NCBI GenBank assembly: GCA_017450065.1
Contig: JAFSYI010000054.1
Coordinates: forward strand, 1 to 64,000
Direction: 5' to 3'
DNA: 64,000 nt
Source of the DNA: Lachnospiraceae bacterium
GTDB lineage: Bacteria; Bacillota; Clostridia; Lachnospirales; Lachnospiraceae
A program made the position numbers and the translations under genes. The notes below the pieces were generated by a model. It had not been told where the DNA came from, did not search any database, and was given only the letters and a program-made list of their open reading frames with translations. This document shows, piece by piece, positions 12,001 to 17,686 of the stretch. Every line of letters starts with the position of its first letter. Within the stretch, counting starts at the first letter, position 1.

Positions 12001-12585
12001 CCTGCGGATCTTATATTCCGCTTTGAGACCTTCGGACAGCGAAGAAGCTTTAAAGCCGGTCTTCTTCCCTTCAAGACCCTTTATATAGTATACACCGCCC
12101 TCTTCCTTCCTGAGCTTATTATCAAGGCAGCTGTCATAATCTGCATCCGGACTGCCCGTTATGCCAAGATAAAAGGAATCGGAGCTGTTCATCTGATCCG
12201 TATTGATATACAGCGTCAGTTCATTCTTTCCATCTGCTTCTATCCTGTCATCATAAGCATTTAAAGAACCTTCCTTCAGTTCTTCCGTTTCGGAAAGAAT
12301 ACTTTCCTGTTCCTCACCTATGCTTATGTTTATCTCATTATCGGAAGCCGCATCCGGATCCTGAAGCTCAGTACCGTTGTCCGGAACAGTCAGAATACTT
12401 TCATTTCCGTTCTCTTCTTCCGCAATACTTCCGGTATCCGTATCTTCAACCGTCAGCACAGCATCTTCCGAACCCGAAAGACCTTCACCTGTAACAGAGG
12501 CCATAACGCTGCAGGTATTCTCTGTCAGCATGGCCACAAGTGCGATCATCGCCACAATTGATTTAACAAGCTTTCTTTTCTTCAT
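1..12585 (-). CDS. Giant multi-domain SpaA/Cna_B surface adhesin, C-terminus cut by window edge
   Basis: The frame stays open from an ATG at 12585 (ribosome site AAAGGAG 8-10 bases before it) to base 1, at least 4195 codons; the 3' end is outside. Residues 1-29 are a signal peptide (MKKRKLVKS start, hydrophobic core, cut near VMA). Acidic linkers and beta-rich segments follow to about residue 510. Residues about 515-805 look like a choice-of-anchor-A domain (ends with a GHIVAP motif and an NGCVIARKF segment), then a Spy0128/FctA-like pilin domain (about 807-930), then about 30 SpaA/Cna_B-type beta domains of 95-120 residues. The repeating core is a Lys in the first strand (FIKxD), LxGAxFxLY, GxYYFxETKAPxGY with the bridging Glu, and a final Asn (NTP/NEKI), the usual Lys-Glu-Asn set for internal isopeptide bonds. 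This suggests a proteolysis-resistant fibre for adhesion to host, cells or plant fibre. A sortase or LPxTG signal would lie off the left edge. Ligand unknown. Confidence 0.9.
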   Translation of the reverse strand, partial: MKKRKLVKSIVAMIALVAMLTENTCSVMASVTGEGLSGSEDAVLTVEDTDTGSIAEEENGNESILTVPDNGTELQDPDAASDNEINISIGEEQESILSETEELKEGSLNAYDDRIEADGKNELTLYINTDQMNSSDSFYLGITGSPDADYDSCLDNKLRKEEGGVYYIKGLEGKKTGFKASSLSEGLKAEYKIRRDGNPQITLISKDAPAAEKKLRVSDSGNEVKGSGYDELTITFDGTGLEKNAYFSLYIKSSAVVMYDGKIVKNGVVPSLSGSTSSIRLSGLDNEAFTIYIEGENVNNISSEYSVSSVENGAVNAVLKQNRNDVVIKHDETGNDEDNGAAGDSHDNEEPEAGEAEAVKRVYEYSDSKVDITVTLNDPADLPDNAELHAVEISQESDAAHYAEVAKKIGEQNTDDSITPAKMYVYDVFFTVDNEETEPLNPVNVNIFYKKKLSSPNNDEIEKIKTFHLKEDESGAVSSVDDVTGNVVTDGQGEVKEVTVSVDSFSDFVTVEYVSNSTLLSDGGSYSLGYILANYNSFISDSFNHENHFIGPVAVGGDASIHSWGNEAAKYSANSYIGGKLTQDNWWSTVGGGALYLGSENSGVYTYFSKEDKYVDTVNGVGINYCTGMYITDNYIDFDAAFASIRNEISDLDVDHVVDRNASSGEYCYVEKDYENKDILYLRSGYTYRISSLNGIKRIKIFGADINSAVDTILKVDSGEDITMFPDVVVGDNATTITEYGQNSSIVFLLPNTKNITMKSGHSHFGHIVAPNAFVDFPGGGSYNGCVIARKFHSANSEGHMWPYNGKKFEGATTGFTVRKTVNGVTPSSDEVFTFVLEEYKDGQWVEIQTTQNKGELASFDTIAYTKHDEGDHYYRIREQGDVNGYVIDATVYMIKVNITNEKSYTFINQNKIETCYKVSMNSSIDDYSANCIDANIVEQMGFDNKIEAGSIGLLKKTVPADAGNGTFYVTVQDEYGDYYNEETGVFDREYSEIAVKVGETRTISDIPYGTYTVTEVKDKAKDINGNEYAVSYTVDGNTKTCRIGEEDQSCTVIVNGDESVEITNRMSGQVKVTKSYLDAAGETLNDGTEFYVVLSSTSGSDRNRTAYYDINGGEHSDKQVIAIKAGETVLFAPLPAQRTYTVTETDAKGNAISDGVDFDVINGTETFVLDDSSVASLNKDVTLVNRKHATGRIEVIKKDETDGSVIDGAEFYLKHDDDSDALIYVSGASGEYIYAEGNTGTSRLTTTNGTFSVDGLPYGDYRIEEITYPDGYEKNQIVMKFSVSADGVTSRSVSSTTLIKDAMIKGSYSGSYTVYNRRKNGSLRLIKADSENAARLSGSVFELYKDGSRYPDSKTVYTTDGNGEIRVDNLPWGTYYFVEKEAPSGYVTPEEEAARTKEAVINAENCGAELTIDVVNDKIYGELLLHKVDDEDKPLTGATFKLYSSDEEKDTKYQVLTKGTAGVYTFDINGTEQELETDGEGNLTVTGLPYGTYRVYEEKAPEGYKVSEDPLLFVISERGAVKEYSFRNTLIKANVEFIKVDDKDEAIANVAFTLWKNVDGKFTKQNTYYSGKDGHVYASGLGAGTYYFTEEEITGYEVNADSYGFTITAEDNGKTFTLPELKKKVDGLAAVVNTPKTGKAELFKYVLKNNVKEPLEGAQFDLYKDGKVFKKDLKTDTFGLIRVEDLEWGNYYFTETKAPAGFTPDTTPVTFTISADSHGFTGASRLEMSNTPIVGYVELKKLDENDDETMLNGVGFDLFKGVPEGQSEKIGHYVTQNGGIAKDVIGALEYGDYYFAETDTVPGYELNTVPYTFSISEQDKLITVKAVNVRKTGKVTLEKYNSDRTKKLDGAVFELYSSNPSGILQRISAIFGKAEHKVGEYTTANGGVITVDDLAWGNYFFVETKAPKGYVLDNETHYTFTIDADNLEAELTGFKGAVDKEETGVIELTKDDGEGSALAGAKFVLYKNGTLYPDNETVYKTDGDGVIRVENLPYGSYYFVETEAPEGFVTPEGEAAKTKTVVIDENNTVSTVTANTIEVSNEKIYGSVELIKVDGNDNELAGAEFYIVKLEDGAKKNIKVNGAAGVYAYDKTAGFLSTSQTLETNGAKLSITGLPYGKYQIYESKAPEGYNRVETPFEFTVDSRDKKITTRFENTLISAGVEFIKEDADGRPLEGAEFALYKENGTEPVSKGTVTSKENGKVTVDGLGAGNYYFIETKAPRGYEPVTTPYTFRITAADNGKVVTIDNAAAGDNGLGVVYNTPRKGSVKLKKVVKGTNDGLKGAAFDLYRKGESAAIRKDLVSDENGYVRADGLEWGTYVFRETKAPSGYAIEGNGEYVFEINADNVSEEITVDVKGNELKAENKLIRGGARLVKQDSVTGSPIEGAVFTLYNAKDNTVVNGYEEIKSDAKGMIVTNGDLTAGSYYFMEKTPAPGYESNTEKYAFTIDQSNMDKIVEAGSNGIALNTPKKGKAEILKYTESEDGTGRIGLAGAEFTLYREETILGIKYFKEDKTYTTDAEGIVRVDDLLWGTYKFKETKAPAGYIPDPAETVFTIGASALDYTGKYRLSLKNEAYKGSVKLVKYYTVNGENKGTLEGAAFKFFKTDADGDFEIKNTTADGLYVTDKNGEIVIGDLAWGSYYFEEVSAPEGYAMPKNRKSGVLSINAQNVEKSIKTPLDTSLTNEKIYGNAALLKVDDQSPANALEGAEFALFTKDGSKVYVTGGNGVYAYSEKASDTKLVTPENGRIDVKQLPYGSYYFKETKAPDGYLLNDEHISFVIDRNQAEADEPQEIKTCINSTVRASVSFIKADTTKDKPLEGAVFTLYKTGAGENGTDLEISDVTSDAKGIVSYSNLGIGSYYFKEKSTPGDAYRKLTGKYTFTVTNDDNGKTLKLDNAEDNVVINYPKYGGVRLEKSYIVNGNREGTLAGAVFELYSVGEDGKEEALREYTTDSNGNVNVQGLEWGSYYFTEKSAPAGYTFDSSKKYSFSITQENVTDIRILHADNTRLTGSVELEKTDSTDNTPLSGVVFELYKNYNTADQALIATLVTENGKASRDGLLWGRYTLIEKETIDGYVLNTEQYSFTISGDHLKESFTGVNAIKNDRIRGYVELLKKDSVTKAPMRDVAFELYRGTEAEGQYVATYTTNGSGKLTDESGSEKIGPLDYGEYYFKEITPVGYIPNDDVLTFRISSDGQTVSFTDTKTVFNTPENGAVILRKTDENGAPLAGAEFTLFATTPKTIGQTLSTLFKDSYEYGTYTTNENGEIRVSGLGWDTYFFTETKAPKGYEIIEPGKRYEFTIDAFSTKTAIELGTVINKQQPGTLTLVKLDDESETALEGAQFKLYRTEDGVNTDVSAQYGATSGVFTTAADGRITVRNVAWGSYYFEETKAPEGYEEISDTNIVRSSILTVNANNADAKTNIMKPQNATVYNRKGYGYVSLKKIFDGKQPESFAGVEFSLINDSTAEKVGDYKTNEAGIIEADVIGRLPYGDYHFEEVSVPSGISYAVSRFILAFTIDRSNEEAEPVEFTFVNSEITASARFVKVDGDSKAVIPGIRFNVFAMDNSEVSVTTVVSDAAGIVMAEHLPMGEYYFLEDKASAEAAGYVADGSKYMFSITEADRPVKDADGKITEKMVPVYKEGTDTEITNVSNLKGKGTIRLIKLGRQSNGSQKQLELSGASFELYKDGELYMAADRVAEYISGQNLVIGDLPWGTYYFKEIKAPAGYALPSGEKAVTNTVTLDGTTVSGSLTTPLVCQMSDDSIRVYISKREIGGSEELPGAKLEVYEADENGKVSDKPYIEWESGTTPKLIETGNGDSANGEKGFEAGKTYVLHEDTAPAGYCLATDIVFTVNEDGTVTTNARTSGASNGMTIIMEDAAINVSISKKEMGSDTELSGAVLRILDGEETIESWVSTGKPHTIAAVLEVGKSYTLKESDPPKGYYTADPITFTLKDDGTIQIIKDASASAEASVKAGVSGNAAMLTMYDRPIRVEISKKRLSGGADDYVAGAELALYEQADNDYRQIFSWVSPVSGATLIDYGLLQVGKKYKVVETKAPAGYVKADDLYFTVKDYNEFEKTDANGMVTQPVNVYDAVVTAVVSKQMIVGGEELPGAKLQIIDETGRVVLEFESGQKQTLITSVADQTLLSSEEKTAYEKYNVIYGTKLEAGKTYILREITAPYGYALAEDISFKVDDQG

Positions 12586-12711
12586 TTCTCTCTCCTTTAT
12601 GAAGCAGTTAAAGTTTTGTTTCCTTATATAAAGACACCTTTAAAACGTTGCTTGGACCTGTCTTTATAATTTTTTTGTACTTCGCCTATATTTTCACACA
12701 ATACAAATCAC

Positions 12712-12717
12712 ATTATA
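12712..12717 (-). promoter_or_regulatory. Candidate -10 element for the giant adhesin
   Basis: A perfect TATAAT on the minus strand lies 127 bases before the adhesin start, within an AT-rich stretch downstream of the tpiA terminator. No good -35 hexamer is seen at 16-18 bases (TGTATT at 17). The rest of the 302-base gap between adhesin and tpiA (12586-12887) holds only this, the terminator and AT-rich sequence. Confidence 0.3.
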
Positions 12718-12764
12718 ACATCGCCTTCCCGAAAAATACATATATTTTTTTCTTTTTTTGCCAA

Positions 12765-12808
12765 TTTGAAAAAATAAAATCGGCAGCGTGACATTAATCA
12801 CACTGCCG
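12765..12808 (-). terminator. Rho-independent terminator after tpiA
   Basis: An 11-base stem with one G-T mismatch (CGGCAGYGTGA arms at 12781-12791 and 12798-12808, six-base loop) is followed on the minus strand by a T-rich tract at 12765-12780. It separates the glycolytic genes from the adhesin gene. Confidence 0.8.
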
Positions 12809-12887
12809 AAAGAGCCATATTATTCATTTGGATACTTATGTGACGTTGACGCTTTAGCGCTTTAACGTACCATTTCTATTTAACATG

Positions 12888-13634
12888 TCAGGCATTAACG
12901 ATCTGACCAAAATCAGGCTTAAGAGAGGCTCCGCCGATAAGTCCTCCGTCGATATCCGGCTTGCTGAGAAGCTCTGCCGCATTGGCTGCGTTCATTGAGC
13001 CGCCGTACTGGATACGCACTGCTTCAGCTGTAGCTGCATCATACAGTTCTGCTATGTAGTCACGTATAAGCTTGCATACTTCCTGTGCCTGATCAGCGGT
13101 TGCCGTCTTACCTGTTCCGATAGCCCATATAGGCTCATACGCGATAACAAGGTTAGACACCTGATCAGCAGTAAGTCCGTCAAGGTCCCACTTGATCTGT
13201 CTCCTGATCCACTCCTCATATACTCCGGCCTCACGGAGCTCAAGGCTCTCACCGCAGCAAAGGATCGGTGAAAGGCCTGATGCGAAGGCCTTCTTTACCT
13301 TCTTATTAATAAGGATATCATTCTCGCCGAAGATGTCTCTTCTCTCCGAATGACCGATGATGATATACTTAACGCCGGCATCCTTAAGCATGGGAGCTGA
13401 GATCTCACCGGTAAATGCTCCCTTGTCTTCTATATAGAAGTTCTCTGCGCCGAGCTGAACATTGCTTCCCTTGATAGCTTCCGCTACCGGTACGATGTCT
13501 ATAGCCGGAACGCAGTATACAACATCAACGTCATCATTCTTCACAAGATCCTTAAGTGTATTAACCAGTTCTACGGCTTCCGAAGGTGTCTTGTTCATCT
13601 TCCAGTTACCTGCTATGATTCTTCTTCTTGACAT
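12888..13634 (-). CDS. tpiA: Triose-phosphate isomerase
   Basis: Cytoplasmic glycolytic enzyme interconverting dihydroxyacetone phosphate and glyceraldehyde 3-phosphate. The 248-residue length is normal. Substrate-binding Asn/Lys are in NWKMNK near residue 10, the catalytic His in GHSERR, and the catalytic Glu in [11 protein letters not shown]. The TIM-barrel phosphate loop appears near the C-terminus as GGSMNA and GLIGGASL. The start is supported by AGAGGAG about 7 bases upstream. It lies downstream of pgk on the same strand but is separated by 430 bases with tandem repeats, so cotranscription with pgk may be damped by the hairpins there. Confidence 0.98.
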   Translation of the reverse strand: MSRRRIIAGNWKMNKTPSEAVELVNTLKDLVKNDDVDVVYCVPAIDIVPVAEAIKGSNVQLGAENFYIEDKGAFTGEISAPMLKDAGVKYIIIGHSERRDIFGENDILINKKVKKAFASGLSPILCCGESLELREAGVYEEWIRRQIKWDLDGLTADQVSNLVIAYEPIWAIGTGKTATADQAQEVCKLIRDYIAELYDAATAEAVRIQYGGSMNAANAAELLSKPDIDGGLIGGASLKPDFGQIVNA

Positions 13635-13660
13635 TTTTTTCTCCTCTTTATTTTATCTGC

Positions 13661-13900
13661 ACTCAAAAATGCTCCGCATTTTTTCGTTCGCTTCGCGCGT
13701 ACTATCCTTTGTATATGCTATATGTCTGCATGTGTACATCAGCAGACTCAAAAATGCTCCGCATTTTTTCGTTCGCTTCGCGCGTACTATCCTTCGTATA
13801 TGCTATATATCTGCATGTGTACATCAGCAGACTCAAAAATGCTCCGCATTTTTTCGTTCGCTTCGCGCGTACTATCCTTCGTATATGCTATATGTCTGCA
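13661..13900. repeat. Three tandem copies of an 85-bp intergenic repeat
   Basis: Copies begin at 13661, 13746 and 13831 (period exactly 85) and are nearly identical; the third diverges after about 70 bases. Read on the minus strand (the pgk-to-tpiA direction) each unit contains an inverted repeat GTCTGC/GCAGAC, a GCGCGAAGCG segment and a hairpin AAAAATGC-GGA-GCATTTTT that looks like a small intrinsic terminator. All six frames stay fairly open because there are few stops, but 85 is not a multiple of 3 and no reading frame is conserved between copies, so it is not coding. Confidence 0.9.
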
Positions 13901-13933
13901 AGCAGACATATTCCTGCTTCGCAGGATTCCAAA
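13892..13933. other. Inverted repeats at the end of the 85-bp array
   Basis: The third unit runs into a perfect palindrome ATGTCTGC-AA-GCAGACAT (about 13892-13909), followed closely by a second small hairpin CCTGC-TTC-GCAGG (about 13913-13925). Sequence to 13997 contains further short inverted repeats but no gene. Confidence 0.6.
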
Positions 13934-13997
13934 AGCCATACAAAGCGCTTCATGCAAGCATGGCACTTTGCATGACTTTCGGAATACGCATATACCG

Positions 13998-14090
13998 GTT
14001 CATTACTTGTCGTTTACCGCATATACTTGTTCATTACTTGTCGTTTACCGCATATGCTTGTTCATTACTTGTCGTCTGCCGCATATACTC
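13998..14090. repeat. Three tandem 31-bp repeats including the 3' end of pgk
   Basis: The segment GTTCATTACTTGTCGT plus 15 more bases recurs at 13998, 14029 and 14060 (period 31). The third copy contains the last codons and TAA stop of pgk. The other two lie just downstream and differ from it by about three bases, so the terminal part of the gene has been tandemly copied into its own 3' untranslated region. Confidence 0.9.
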
Positions 14091-15297
14091 CGGGCAGTTC
14101 TTTGCCTTCAAGAAACTCCAATGAGGCACCGCCGCCTGTTGAGATGTGGCTCATCTTGTCAGCGAAACCAAGCTGGTTACATGCTGCTGCAGAGTCACCG
14201 CCGCCGATGATCGTGGTAGCATCTGTCTCAGCCAGAGCCTTTGCAACCGCAATCGTACCCTTTGCAAGCGTGGGATTCTCGAATACACCCATAGGTCCGT
14301 TCCATACCACGGTCTTGGCTGACTTAACAGCATCCGCAAAGAGTTCCTGTGTCTTGGGGCCTATATCAAGACCTTCCATATCAGCGGGGATAGCGTTGCT
14401 GTCAACATAGGTAACATCTATAGGTCCGTCGATGGGATCCGGGAAACCTGCTGCAATACCGGTATCAACCGGAAGAAGCAGCTTCTTGCCAAGCTTCTCA
14501 GCCTTAGCCATCATTTCCTTACAGTAATCTATCTTCTCATTATCAACGAGCGACTTTCCGATTTCCTTACCCTGGGCTTTAAGGAAGGTAAATGCCATAC
14601 CGCCGCCGATGATGAGAGTATCAGCTTTCTCAAGAAGATTGTCGATAACATTGAGCTTATCAGCTACCTTGGCACCGCCGAGGATCGCAACGAAAGGACG
14701 TACCGGATTCTCAACTGCATTGCCGAGGAAGTCGATCTCTTTCTGCATAAGGTAACCAACGGCATTGGTTCCACCCTTCTCGGTAATGAATTTGGTAACA
14801 ACAGCTACAGATGCATGAGCCCTGTGAGCCGAACCGAATGCGTCACATACATAATCATCAGCAAGATCGGCAAGTTCCTTTGCGAAAGCCTCGCCCGCCT
14901 TCTGCGGCTTGGTCTCTTCCTCACCTCTGAAACGTGTATTCTGGAGGAGAACAACATCTCCTTCCTTCATATCGGCAACCGCCTTTGTAGCAGCATCGCC
15001 CGTAACACTGTAGTCAGCAACAAAGTTAACTTCCTTGCCAAGCTTCTCTGACAGTCTCTTGGCAACGGGTGCCAGTGATTCCCCTTCATTGGGGCCGTTC
15101 TTAACCTTACCGAGATGTGAGCACAGTATAACCTTTGCTCCGTCGGCGATCAGCTTGTTGATAGTGGGAAGCGCTGCAACGATACGTGTCTCGTCAGTGA
15201 TCTCGCCGTTCTTTAAAGGAACGTTAAAGTCACATCTTACCAGCACTCTTCTGCCTTTTGCGTTAAAATCATCAACGCTCTTCTTGTTTAATGACAT
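14065..15297 (-). CDS. pgk: Phosphoglycerate kinase
   Basis: Transfers phosphate from 1,3-bisphosphoglycerate to ADP in lower glycolysis. Typical N-domain motifs are RCDFNVPLK and the substrate loop SHLGK; the C-domain has the nucleotide loop GGAKVADK and the GGGDSAAA / [13 protein letters not shown] glycine-rich signature near the end. Two ATGs are possible. The first (15303) is only 2 bases from AGGAGG, while the second (15297, MSLNKKS) is 8 bases from it, so the second is preferred, giving 410 residues. The 3' end (GVYAADDK) lies in a 31-bp tandem repeat. Its own promoter and structured leader are at 15353-15413. Confidence 0.98.
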   Translation of the reverse strand: MSLNKKSVDDFNAKGRRVLVRCDFNVPLKNGEITDETRIVAALPTINKLIADGAKVILCSHLGKVKNGPNEGESLAPVAKRLSEKLGKEVNFVADYSVTGDAATKAVADMKEGDVVLLQNTRFRGEEETKPQKAGEAFAKELADLADDYVCDAFGSAHRAHASVAVVTKFITEKGGTNAVGYLMQKEIDFLGNAVENPVRPFVAILGGAKVADKLNVIDNLLEKADTLIIGGGMAFTFLKAQGKEIGKSLVDNEKIDYCKEMMAKAEKLGKKLLLPVDTGIAAGFPDPIDGPIDVTYVDSNAIPADMEGLDIGPKTQELFADAVKSAKTVVWNGPMGVFENPTLAKGTIAVAKALAETDATTIIGGGDSAAACNQLGFADKMSHISTGGGASLEFLEGKELPGVYAADDK

Positions 15298-15352
15298 ATC
15301 CATGTCCTCCTATAAATTATTTTTACCCGTTCTTGCCGTCACGGGCCTCCGG

Positions 15353-15413
15353 ATTCTGTAGTTTGCGCACTGCTACAGAATGGCGCCGGTTGTCACCGAC
15401 GCCTATGATTATA
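15353..15413 (-). promoter_or_regulatory. Candidate pgk promoter and two-hairpin leader
   Basis: TATAAT lies at 15408-15413 (minus strand; -35 weak). Transcription would begin near 15401, placing a 9-bp stem (GGCGTCGGT / ACCGGCGCC, loop GACA, one G-U pair; 15382-15403) at the extreme 5' end. A second perfect 9-bp stem follows (ATTCTGTAG / CTACAGAAT, 15353-15381). A 5'-terminal stem-loop often stabilises mRNA; that role is inferred here. Confidence 0.45.
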
Positions 15414-15464
15414 ACATATATCACCAATTCAGTACAGCACATATATTTTTATAAATGAAAATAA

Positions 15465-17663
15465 CTATAAAAGCTCAAAGTCCCCAACCTTCAGAAGCGA
15501 CATATCCGCATCGGGTTCGGCAACAAGCCGGCGTGACTGGTTCAGGATGGCCTCCTCAATCTTGTTGCGGACAAGGCGGCCGTTCCCTGCTTCTCTTGCA
15601 TTGTTAAGCTGGGTCGCATTAAAGAAATCAAGAAGCGGTTTTTCGGCTTCCGGTTCAATGGAATAACCCTTGGATCCTGCCGTAATATGTGCGATCGCAA
15701 GGAGTTCTTCACCTGTATAATCGGGAAAATCTATTATGTTCGGGAAACGGCTCTTAAGCCCCGAGTTTGCTTCCAGAAAATCTTCCATTTCCTTGCTGTA
15801 TCCCGCCAGGATAACTATAAGGTTATCACGGTTATCCTCTATGCCTTTAACAAGCGTATCTATTGCCTCAAGCCCGAAACTGTCCTCATCTCCTCTGTAC
15901 AGGCTGTATGCTTCATCTATAAACAGCACACCCCCGATGGCTGATTTTATAACCTGGTTAACAAGCGGAGCAGTATGTCCGACATACCGTCCCACAAGAT
16001 CGCCTCTTGATACCTCGACAAGCTGCCCACCAGAAAGTATGCCTATTGCCTTGAGATAGCGGCTTACAATACGGGCTATGGTGGTTTTACCCGTTCCGGG
16101 ATTTCCCGTAAAGATCATATGCCGGTTAAGTTCACCTGCCTTAAGACCCTCTTCCCGGCGTCGCTTCTGTACCTCATAGTATTCCTTAAGACCATGTATA
16201 TAATCCTTGATCTTTGTAAGGCCTACGATACCTTCGAGCTCTTTCTCTACTGCATCAAGCTCACCGCTGTAGCCGGCCTGTATATAATCGTTCATCCTGT
16301 ACCGTTTATCACCTGTTACGATCTTCAGGCCATCCTCATCGCTGGCAAGCGAAACAGAATTCCCTTCGTAATCATCATTCTCCAGCCTGAACTCGGAAAG
16401 CGCCCTGAGCGCATCCTCATAAGCACTGATGACACCCTTAAGCGCCCTTCCCCTTGAGGTACATGAAAGCGCATACTTACGGAAGCTTTCCTCTATTGTA
16501 AGATCATATCCCAGCTGCTTTTTCGCTCTTGTCTTAAGCTGCTCTTCCTGTCCTTCGCATATCCTTCCGACCGACTGCTCATCCAGCGAGCCCGTCATAC
16601 AGATATCCCCAAGAGAGTTAACAAACGGCGCCCCCATGATATCCGCAAGCTTTGCCAGGGATTCGGTTCCCATAAATACAAGATATTTACCGGCGGCCTT
16701 GAGCGAACCTACAGTCTCCCCTGCCAGAGCATTGTTAACGCTTACCAGCTGCCCGTTCTGCATTATATAACGCTCATTCAGCATGCTTTCACCCGTAGAT
16801 ACAAGATCGGCAAGTCTTCCGAGAAGAGCAACGTTGCAGCCCGCAAAATTCTCAAACAGTATGACAACAGCCTTACTCCTTAACGCACTGTACAGATCCT
16901 GTATGAACAGCTTCTCCTCCGCCGATGTAGGATACAGTGACAGATCCATCCTGTATATGTCGGAGCCGGTGATGACCCTTCTGTCCGCAAGCTCTCCGGT
17001 TATAAGCTCGAGCGAGTAATGTCTTCCCGTACACTCCGGACCCGAAATAAAAATACTGTTAAGCGCATCGTTATCATCCCTTTCAGACACCAGCGGACGC
17101 TTGAATGCGATCACCAGCTTCTTAATATATTCATCCTGTCCGAAAACCTTCTCCTTAAGCACATCTGCAAGACCCCTGAAGCTGTCAAGAGACTTTCCTT
17201 CATCCGAAAGCCCTGTTATGATACTTTCCGTACCCGTTACTTTTGATGCAGCGGTAAGCCCGGTTCCTGTTTCATTAAAAGAAAAATCATTTTTGAGGTT
17301 TCTGTTGAGCTCGTTTATTGTTGCATTTATCTCATCTGAGTTAGCCTGAATGGCATTATCCAGACGTTCAATATCTCTTCCTGCCGCCTCCCGGTTCCCT
17401 GCAGCATTGGCAAGAGCCTTATTCAGATCAGCGAGCTTTTTACCCGCAGTATTTACAGCCGCATTCTTTACGCTTTCCGCCACTCCCATTATCGGCGCAA
17501 GCGGCTTCTGACCTGTTCTCTCCCCGGTTATGGCAGAAAGATTCTCATACAGAGTGCCCCCGCACTTCTTCTGACGCTTCTTCGCCCTTTCGATATCCTC
17601 CACGGTATAATTGGCTCTGTTACCGCCAAACAGCTTGTTCATTTCGCCATCAAAATCACTCAT
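15465..17663 (-). CDS. SpoVK/CbbX-type AAA+ ATPase with a degenerate first AAA module
   Basis: 732 residues. Residues 1-150 are helical and charged with Ala/Asn-rich segments. Residues about 175-440 resemble a ClpB-type module (VFGQDEYIKKL) whose P-loop is GPECTGRHY at about 208, with no Walker A Lys, so ATP use there is unlikely. Residues about 480-732 are a full SpoVK/CbbX-family AAA+ domain: Walker A GNPGTGKTT near 519, VGHTA, Walker B GGVLFIDEAYS near 579, and the sensor/arginine segment LKSRFPNIIDFPDY. Members of this family remodel or load protein partners (SpoVK in sporulation, CbbX on Rubisco, EccA in type VII secretion). It follows the zinc-ribbon membrane protein gene by 23 bases, so the two probably act together. 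Substrate unknown. Confidence 0.85.
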   Translation of the reverse strand: MSDFDGEMNKLFGGNRANYTVEDIERAKKRQKKCGGTLYENLSAITGERTGQKPLAPIMGVAESVKNAAVNTAGKKLADLNKALANAAGNREAAGRDIERLDNAIQANSDEINATINELNRNLKNDFSFNETGTGLTAASKVTGTESIITGLSDEGKSLDSFRGLADVLKEKVFGQDEYIKKLVIAFKRPLVSERDDNDALNSIFISGPECTGRHYSLELITGELADRRVITGSDIYRMDLSLYPTSAEEKLFIQDLYSALRSKAVVILFENFAGCNVALLGRLADLVSTGESMLNERYIMQNGQLVSVNNALAGETVGSLKAAGKYLVFMGTESLAKLADIMGAPFVNSLGDICMTGSLDEQSVGRICEGQEEQLKTRAKKQLGYDLTIEESFRKYALSCTSRGRALKGVISAYEDALRALSEFRLENDDYEGNSVSLASDEDGLKIVTGDKRYRMNDYIQAGYSGELDAVEKELEGIVGLTKIKDYIHGLKEYYEVQKRRREEGLKAGELNRHMIFTGNPGTGKTTIARIVSRYLKAIGILSGGQLVEVSRGDLVGRYVGHTAPLVNQVIKSAIGGVLFIDEAYSLYRGDEDSFGLEAIDTLVKGIEDNRDNLIVILAGYSKEMEDFLEANSGLKSRFPNIIDFPDYTGEELLAIAHITAGSKGYSIEPEAEKPLLDFFNATQLNNAREAGNGRLVRNKIEEAILNQSRRLVAEPDADMSLLKVGDFELL

Positions 17664-17686
17664 ACCATTCTCCCTGTCTTTTTCTT

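Noticed and set aside
13661..13900. CRISPR-like array
   Set aside because: Units are contiguous and nearly identical along their full 85 bases, with no variable spacers and no cas genes.
13462..14210. Several overlapping plus-strand reading frames through the 85-bp repeats
   Set aside because: The same DNA is open in several frames because the repeat lacks stops; 85 is not divisible by 3, frames change at each copy, and there are no ribosome sites.
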